From positions 1 to 5,566 of the forward strand of contig JAQZAY010000252.1 in NCBI GenBank assembly GCA_029239415.1: 5,566 nt of DNA, given 5' to 3'. Positions 1 through 5,566 of the stretch are shown here, in pieces. How positions within the stretch are numbered: position 1 is the first letter of the stretch; each line of letters begins with the position of its first letter. Below the pieces are notes generated by a model that was not told where the DNA came from, did no database searches, and was given only the letters and a program-made list of their open reading frames with translations. This DNA comes from Pseudomonas sp. GTDB taxonomy: Bacteria; Pseudomonadota; Gammaproteobacteria; Pseudomonadales; Pseudomonadaceae. The position numbers and the translations under genes were made by a program.

Positions 1-47
1 CCCTGGGTGTCGGCGAAGGTGGCAGTGTGCGCCTGGTGGCCGTCTGA
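1..47 (+). CDS. aruF: Arginine/ornithine N-succinyltransferase subunit alpha, C-terminal end (partial)
   Basis: Only the last 14 codons are present, starting at base 3 and stopping with TGA at 45-47; the gene is cut by the left window edge. The visible peptide LGVGEGGSVRLVAV closely resembles the C-terminal part of the next gene product ([14 protein letters not shown], residues 321-334 of AruG). This is expected if the two are the paralogous alpha and beta subunits of the N-succinyltransferase that starts the AST arginine pathway. The identification rests on this short similarity and on the position directly upstream of aruG, where Pseudomonas carries aruF. With so little sequence, a different AstA-family arrangement cannot be excluded, but the tail matches and the operon order is as expected. 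Confidence 0.75.
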   Translation, partial: LGVGEGGSVRLVAV

Positions 48-95
48 TGCCTGTGGCCGGATAGCCCAGGCCCGTTACTCGAAGCGATGAGTTTC

Positions 96-116
96 GCGGC
101 AGGCCATGGCCGCCGC
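96..116 (+). promoter_or_regulatory. Strong GC hairpin just upstream of the aruG ribosome binding site
   Basis: GCGGC (96-100) pairs with GCCGC (112-116), and GGC (102-104) pairs with GCC (109-111). This leaves one bulged A at 101 and a four-base CATG loop. The 8-bp GC-only stem ends two bases before the Shine-Dalgarno AAGGAG at 119-124. No T run follows, so it is not a canonical intrinsic terminator. It lies in the 82-base gap between aruF and aruG, the longest gap inside the operon. It could set the aruG translation rate or act as an mRNA-stability or processing element. The structure is read directly from the sequence; any function is inference. Confidence 0.5.
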
Positions 117-118
117 CC

Positions 119-124
119 AAGGAG
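119..124 (+). promoter_or_regulatory. Ribosome binding site of aruG, fixes the start at 130
   Basis: AAGGAG is five bases upstream of ATG at 130. It decides between this start and the in-frame ATG at 106, which would add eight residues. The 106 ATG lies in the loop of the upstream hairpin and has no purine-rich site before it. Starting at 130 also gives a protein beginning MIVRPVRSSDL, the usual beginning of AstA-family proteins. Confidence 0.85.
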
Positions 125-129
125 ATAGC

Positions 130-2618
<2,489 letters not shown>

Positions 2619-2641
2619 CAACCGGTCTCGGAGCCTTGCCG

Positions 2642-3991
2642 ATGAAATCCTACGAAGTGAATTTTGATGGTCTGGTAGGACCGACGCACAACTACGGCGG
2701 GCTGTCCTACGGCAATGTCGCCTCGCAGAGCAACAGCCAGCAATGCTCGAACCCGCGCGAGGCGGCTCGCCAGGGGCTGGCGAAGATGAAGGCCCTGGTC
2801 GACATGGGCTTCCAGCAGGGCGTGCTCGCCCCGCAGGAGCGCCCGGATGTAGCGGCCCTGCGGCGCCTGGGCTTCAGCGGCAGCGATGCCGAGGTGATCC
2901 AGCGCGCGGCCCGCGAATCCATGCCGTTGCTGGTGGCCAGTTGCTCGGCCTCGAGCATGTGGGTGGCCAACGCCGCGACCGTCAGCCCCAGCGCCGACAC
3001 CCGCGACGGCCGCGTGCATTTCACCGCGGCCAACCTCAATTGCAAATACCACCGCAGCATCGAGCACCCCACTACCAGTCGCGTGCTCGGTGCGATGTTC
3101 GCCGATGATCGCCACTTCGCTCACCATGCCGCCCTGCCGGCGGTTGCCCAGTTCGGCGACGAGGGCGCTGCCAACCACACGCGCTTGTGCCGCGAGTATG
3201 GCGAAGCGGGCGTCGAGTTCTTCGTCTATGGCCGCAGTGCCTTCGACAGCCGCTACCCGGCACCGCAGAAGTACCCCGCGCGCCAGACCCTCGAAGCCTC
3301 CCAGGCCGTGGCACGCCTGCATGGCCTGAGCGAGGACGGCGTGGTCTACGCTCAGCAGAATCCCGCGGTGATCGACCAGGGTGTGTTTCACAACGATGTG
3401 ATCGCCGTGGGCAATGGCGAGGTGCTGTTCCATCACGAAGATGCGTTTCTTGACAGCGACAAGGTGCTCGCCCAGCTGCACGCTAAACTGGCCAGCAAGG
3501 GGGGGCGTTTCCAGCCGATCGGCGTGCCCCGCTCGGCGGTGACGGTGGAGGACGCGGTGCGTTCCTACCTGTTCAACAGCCAGCTGCTTACCCGCGCCGA
3601 TGGCTCGATGCTGCTGGTGGTGCCCGAGGAGTGCCGCAACAACGAGCGGGTCTGGAGCTACCTGGCCCAGCTCACCCGTCAGGGTGGCCCGGTAGGCGAG
3701 GTCAAGGTGTTCGACCTCAAGCAGAGCATGCAGAACGGTGGCGGGCCAGCTTGCCTGCGCTTGCGCGTGGCCTTGAATGAAACTGAGCTGGCGGCGGTCA
3801 ACCCAGGGGTTATCATGACCGCGCCGCTGTACGACACACTGCTCCAGTGGGTCGACAGGCATTACCGCGATCGCATGAGCGACGCGGACCTTGCCGACCC
3901 GCAATTGCTGGACGAATGCCGCGCGGCCCTGGATGAACTGACCCAGATCCTCAAGCTGGGCTCGGTCTATCCTTTCCAACGCCAACCTTGA
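2642..3991 (+). CDS. astB: N-succinylarginine dihydrolase
   Basis: This 449-residue cytoplasmic enzyme hydrolyses N2-succinylarginine to N2-succinylornithine, two ammonia and CO2, the second AST step. It belongs to the guanidino-group-modifying (amidinotransferase-like) superfamily. The diagnostic N-terminus is [20 protein letters not shown] (residues 6-25). Residues fitting the known Glu-His-Cys catalytic set are E174 in [11 protein letters not shown]250 in [13 protein letters not shown] and C371 in [10 protein letters not shown]. All three are intact and lie within a few residues of the Escherichia coli AstB catalytic positions as I recall them. GGAG at 2630-2633 is eight bases before the ATG, and the gap from astD is 23 bases. 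The gene contains a run of seven G at 3499-3505 encoding Lys-Gly-Gly, but the frame is open throughout. aruB is the Pseudomonas synonym. Confidence 0.97.
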   Translation: MKSYEVNFDGLVGPTHNYGGLSYGNVASQSNSQQCSNPREAARQGLAKMKALVDMGFQQGVLAPQERPDVAALRRLGFSGSDAEVIQRAARESMPLLVASCSASSMWVANAATVSPSADTRDGRVHFTAANLNCKYHRSIEHPTTSRVLGAMFADDRHFAHHAALPAVAQFGDEGAANHTRLCREYGEAGVEFFVYGRSAFDSRYPAPQKYPARQTLEASQAVARLHGLSEDGVVYAQQNPAVIDQGVFHNDVIAVGNGEVLFHHEDAFLDSDKVLAQLHAKLASKGGRFQPIGVPRSAVTVEDAVRSYLFNSQLLTRADGSMLLVVPEECRNNERVWSYLAQLTRQGGPVGEVKVFDLKQSMQNGGGPACLRLRVALNETELAAVNPGVIMTAPLYDTLLQWVDRHYRDRMSDADLADPQLLDECRAALDELTQILKLGSVYPFQRQP

Positions 3992-4005
3992 AGAGAGAAT
4001 TCGAT

Positions 4006-4296
4006 ATGTCCGATGCCCTGCAGCTGATCCTTGAAGACGACGACGGTACCCAGCTGGAAACGTCCTGTACGCGTTTTGCCGTGGTCTGGCAAGGCAAGGA
4101 GGTGTGGATCCAGCAAGACGGTCGCGGCCAGCTGCTGATCGGGGTCGATGTCGACGAAGACGACACCGAGTACGCCAACCTGCTGCTGCGCCCGATGGCC
4201 ACCAACCTGGTAAGCCTGCAGCTGGAAATGGAGCCGGCCGAAACCGATGGCGACGACGATCACGTCCACGGCCCCGACTGCGGTCACCAACACTAA
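4006..4296 (+). CDS. Small acidic protein of unknown function with a His/Cys-rich tail
   Basis: This 96-residue protein has no recognisable domain. It is extremely acidic: 22 Asp/Glu against 4 Arg/Lys, in clusters at 10-13 (EDDD), 48-55 (DVDEDDTE) and 74-85. The middle (24-73) alternates hydrophobic and polar residues, including VVWQGKEVWIQQ and LLIGVDVD, and reads like a small beta-rich domain. The end, HVHGPDCGHQH (86-96), holds four His and one Cys and looks like a metal-binding tail; another Cys is at 21. There is no signal peptide or membrane segment, so it is probably cytoplasmic. The ATG has a modest GAGAG site (3993-3997) eight bases upstream. The astB stop is 14 bases before it, and its own stop overlaps the astE ribosome binding site. 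From memory, Pseudomonas genomes carry an equivalent ORF here, labelled hypothetical or, implausibly for its size, topoisomerase II. A metallochaperone-like or accessory role for zinc-dependent AstE is speculation from position. Confidence 0.85.
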   Translation: MSDALQLILEDDDGTQLETSCTRFAVVWQGKEVWIQQDGRGQLLIGVDVDEDDTEYANLLLRPMATNLVSLQLEMEPAETDGDDDHVHGPDCGHQH

Positions 4297-4305
4297 GGAA
4301 TCGCC

Positions 4306-5313
4306 ATGCTCGCCCTTGGCAAACTGCTTGACCTGACCCTGGCCGACCATGAGCCGGCCGAGAAGACGCAAGTCACGGTCGAGGGCGTGCGCTTGCGCTG
4401 GCTGGGCGAAGGTGCGCTGGAGGTGCGTCCTCCCGAGGCGCGCGACAACGGCATGGACCTGCTGCTGTCGGCGGGTATCCACGGCAACGAGACCGCGCCG
4501 ATCGAATTGCTCGACGCGTTGCTGCATGGCATTGCCCGGGGTGATATCAAGCCGCGGGCGCGGGTCCTGTTCCTGTTCGGCAACCCCCAGGCGATCCGCA
4601 GGGGCGAGCGATTCGTCGAGCAGGACATCAACCGCCTGTTCAACGGCCGGCACCAGCTGTCCAGTGGCTTCGAGGCGCTGCGGGCCGCCGAGCTGGAGCA
4701 GTTCGCCCGGGTATTCTTCAGCCTGCCGGGGCGCACCCGCCTGCACTACGACCTGCACACCGCCATTCGCGGCTCGAAGATCGAACAGTTCGCGCTCTAT
4801 CCATTCAAGGAGGGTCGCCCGCATTCCCGGCGCGAGCTGGCCCGGCTGCGCGCGGCGGGCATGGAGGCGGTGCTGCTGCAGAGCAAGTCGTCGATCACCT
4901 TCAGCGCCTTCACCTACGAGCAGCTGGAGGCCGAGGCCTTTACCCTGGAGCTGGGCAAGGCGCGCCCCTTCGGGCAGAACCAGCAGGTCAACCTCGATCT
5001 CTTGCTGGTCCGCATCAGGCAATTGATCGAAGGCAACGAGCCCGAGACCAGCCAGCAGCTCGACGGCTTGCAGCTGTTCAGTGTCTCTCGCGAAATCATC
5101 AAGCACAGCGACAGTTTCCACCTGAACCTGCCGGCCGACATCGAGAACTTCTCTGAGTTGAGCAAGGGGTATCTGCTGGCCGAAGACCTGGCCGAGACGC
5201 GCTGGATCGTCGAGGAAGAGGGCGCGCGCATCATCTTTCCCAATCCCAGGGTGCGCAACGGCCTGCGCGCCGGCATCCTGGTGGTGCCCGATTCCGGCCA
5301 TCACCTGGCCTGA
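4306..5313 (+). CDS. astE: Succinylglutamate desuccinylase
   Basis: This 335-residue cytoplasmic zinc hydrolase cleaves N-succinylglutamate to glutamate and succinate, the last AST step. It belongs to the AspA/AstE branch of the M14 carboxypeptidase-like family and has a typical length. Predicted zinc ligands are H59 and E62 in [11 protein letters not shown] and H151 in [11 protein letters not shown]215 in FTLELGKA fits the catalytic Glu. DINRLF (107-112), with N109 and R110, matches the substrate-carboxylate-binding Asn-Arg seen in aspartoacylases, and [12 protein letters not shown] (91-102) precedes it. All key residues are present. The start has AAGGA at 4295-4299, which overlaps the TAA stop of the upstream small ORF and lies six bases before ATG, so translation is probably coupled. 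It is the last gene of the operon in this window. aruE is the Pseudomonas synonym. Confidence 0.96.
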   Translation: MLALGKLLDLTLADHEPAEKTQVTVEGVRLRWLGEGALEVRPPEARDNGMDLLLSAGIHGNETAPIELLDALLHGIARGDIKPRARVLFLFGNPQAIRRGERFVEQDINRLFNGRHQLSSGFEALRAAELEQFARVFFSLPGRTRLHYDLHTAIRGSKIEQFALYPFKEGRPHSRRELARLRAAGMEAVLLQSKSSITFSAFTYEQLEAEAFTLELGKARPFGQNQQVNLDLLLVRIRQLIEGNEPETSQQLDGLQLFSVSREIIKHSDSFHLNLPADIENFSELSKGYLLAEDLAETRWIVEEEGARIIFPNPRVRNGLRAGILVVPDSGHHLA

Positions 5314-5342
5314 CTCGATGAGTCGCCGACGGCCCGCAAGGC

Positions 5343-5405
5343 GCCCCGGTGGCCATGGCCGGGGCCGGATGGTACCGTGACAAACCGTCCGATCGGCCGT
5401 TTCTA
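5343..5405 (+). terminator. Possible end-of-operon termination region after astE
   Basis: Two inverted repeats lie between astE and the alaS promoter. The first pairs GCCCCGG (5343-5349) with CCGGGGC (5359-5365) around a nine-base loop; it is stable but has no T tract. The second is imperfect: AAAC (5382-5385) pairs with GTTT (5399-5402) around the palindrome CCGATCGG (5389-5396), with a bulge and a mismatch, and ends in TTTCTAT. Neither is a textbook intrinsic terminator. The location is right for the end of the ast transcript, but termination could be weak, Rho-dependent or absent. Confidence 0.35.
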
Positions 5406-5418
5406 TCGCATAAACACA

Positions 5419-5447
5419 CTGCACCGAGATTGCAGGACCGATATAAT
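5419..5447 (+). promoter_or_regulatory. Putative sigma-70 promoter of alaS
   Basis: TATAAT at 5442-5447 matches the -10 consensus exactly in an otherwise GC-rich region, 60 bases before the alaS ATG. The -35 side is poor: CTGCAC at 5419-5424 gives 17-base spacing but only two or three matches to TTGACA, and no extended -10 TG is present. Transcription would start near 5454, leaving a leader of about 54 bases. A dedicated promoter makes sense for an essential synthetase following a catabolic operon. Confidence 0.55.
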
Positions 5448-5490
5448 GCGGCCCTTTGCCGTCGTTTCGTCAATTTGACGCAGGCCGCCG
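5448..5490 (+). promoter_or_regulatory. Nested inverted repeats in the alaS leader
   Basis: CGTCAA (5468-5473) and TTGACG (5475-5480) form a perfect 6+1+6 palindrome. It lies inside a wider repeat of GCGGCC (5448-5453) and GGCCGC (5483-5488). The set directly follows the putative -10 element and covers the predicted transcription start and leader, ending about 20 bases before the alaS ATG. A one-base loop cannot form as RNA hairpin unless inner pairs open, so the inner palindrome fits a dimer-binding DNA site better than an RNA stem. E. coli alanyl-tRNA synthetase is known to repress its own gene by binding a palindrome near the transcription start. A similar site here is an inference from that analogy. 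Confidence 0.4.
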
Positions 5491-5507
5491 TTTCCGTGGA
5501 AGAACCT

Positions 5508-5566
5508 ATGAAAAGCGCAGAAATCCGTGAAGCCTTCCTTCGCTTCTTCGAAGAGCAAGGCCACAC
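5508..5566 (+). CDS. alaS: Alanyl-tRNA synthetase, N-terminal end (partial)
   Basis: Nineteen complete codons are visible before the window ends. The peptide MKSAEIREAFLRFFEEQGH is the characteristic start of bacterial AlaRS, whose EIR..FL.FF...GH block begins the class II catalytic core that activates alanine and charges tRNA-Ala in the cytoplasm. GGAAGA at 5498-5503 gives a ribosome binding site four bases before ATG. The gene lies 194 bases after astE, in the same orientation, with its own likely promoter. Its place downstream of the ast/aru genes matches the order I know in Pseudomonas. Confidence 0.93.
   Translation, partial: MKSAEIREAFLRFFEEQGH

Noticed and set aside
106..129. Alternative aruG start at ATG 106, adding eight residues
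   Set aside because: No ribosome binding site before it, and it lies in a hairpin loop. AAGGAG and the family N-terminus support 130.
3988..4005. TTG start at 3988 for the small acidic protein
   Set aside because: It overlaps the astB stop with no ribosome binding site suited to it, and ATG at 4006 has a GAGAG site at a good distance.
5351..5360. Ten-base palindrome GGCCATGGCC also present at 102-111, as a possible dispersed repeat
   Set aside because: The flanks differ and a GC-rich ten-base palindrome is easily met by chance. Two copies are too few to call a repeat family, although both lie in intergenic hairpins.
3967..5424. A 485-codon open frame on the minus strand opposite the small ORF and astE
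   Set aside because: It is antisense to two well-supported genes and their ribosome binding sites. The length is explained by high GC at third positions.
5231..5566. Minus-strand open frame spanning the astE end, the intergenic region and the alaS start
   Set aside because: It runs through the alaS promoter and into the AlaRS N-terminus; the translation is low-information and gives no recognisable protein.

Overview
The window is GC-rich and densely coded on the + strand. It looks like a Pseudomonas chromosome, because two adjacent AstA-type subunit genes (aruF and aruG) are followed by astD, astB, a small acidic ORF, astE and then alaS. That gene order is the one I know from Pseudomonas. 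The tandem alpha/beta succinyltransferase genes fit pseudomonads, whereas enterobacteria have a single astA. I cannot assign a species.

Layout: 1-47 is the 3' tip of aruF (alpha subunit of arginine/ornithine N-succinyltransferase). 48-129 is a short gap with a strong GC hairpin just before the aruG ribosome binding site. 130-1155 is aruG (beta subunit). 1152-2618 is astD (succinylglutamate-semialdehyde dehydrogenase), overlapping aruG by 4 bases. 2642-3991 is astB (N-succinylarginine dihydrolase). 4006-4296 encodes a small, very acidic protein with a His/Cys tail and no established function. 4306-5313 is astE (succinylglutamate desuccinylase). 5314-5507 is the only real intergenic region. It holds terminator-like inverted repeats, a near-perfect -10 element and a structured leader. 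5508-5566 is the start of alaS (alanyl-tRNA synthetase), cut by the window end.

Together the genes encode most of the arginine succinyltransferase (AST) pathway. AruF/AruG succinylate arginine, AstB releases two ammonia and CO2 to give succinylornithine, and an aminotransferase (AstC/AruC, not in this window) makes the semialdehyde. AstD then oxidises it to succinylglutamate and AstE splits that into glutamate and succinate. Tight spacing from aruG to astE indicates one polycistronic unit, with its main promoter upstream of the window. alaS appears to be separately promoted.

Most of the window is well-known metabolism. The part without an established role is the small acidic protein lodged between astB and astE. 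Secondary points are the hairpin before aruG and the palindrome in the alaS leader.
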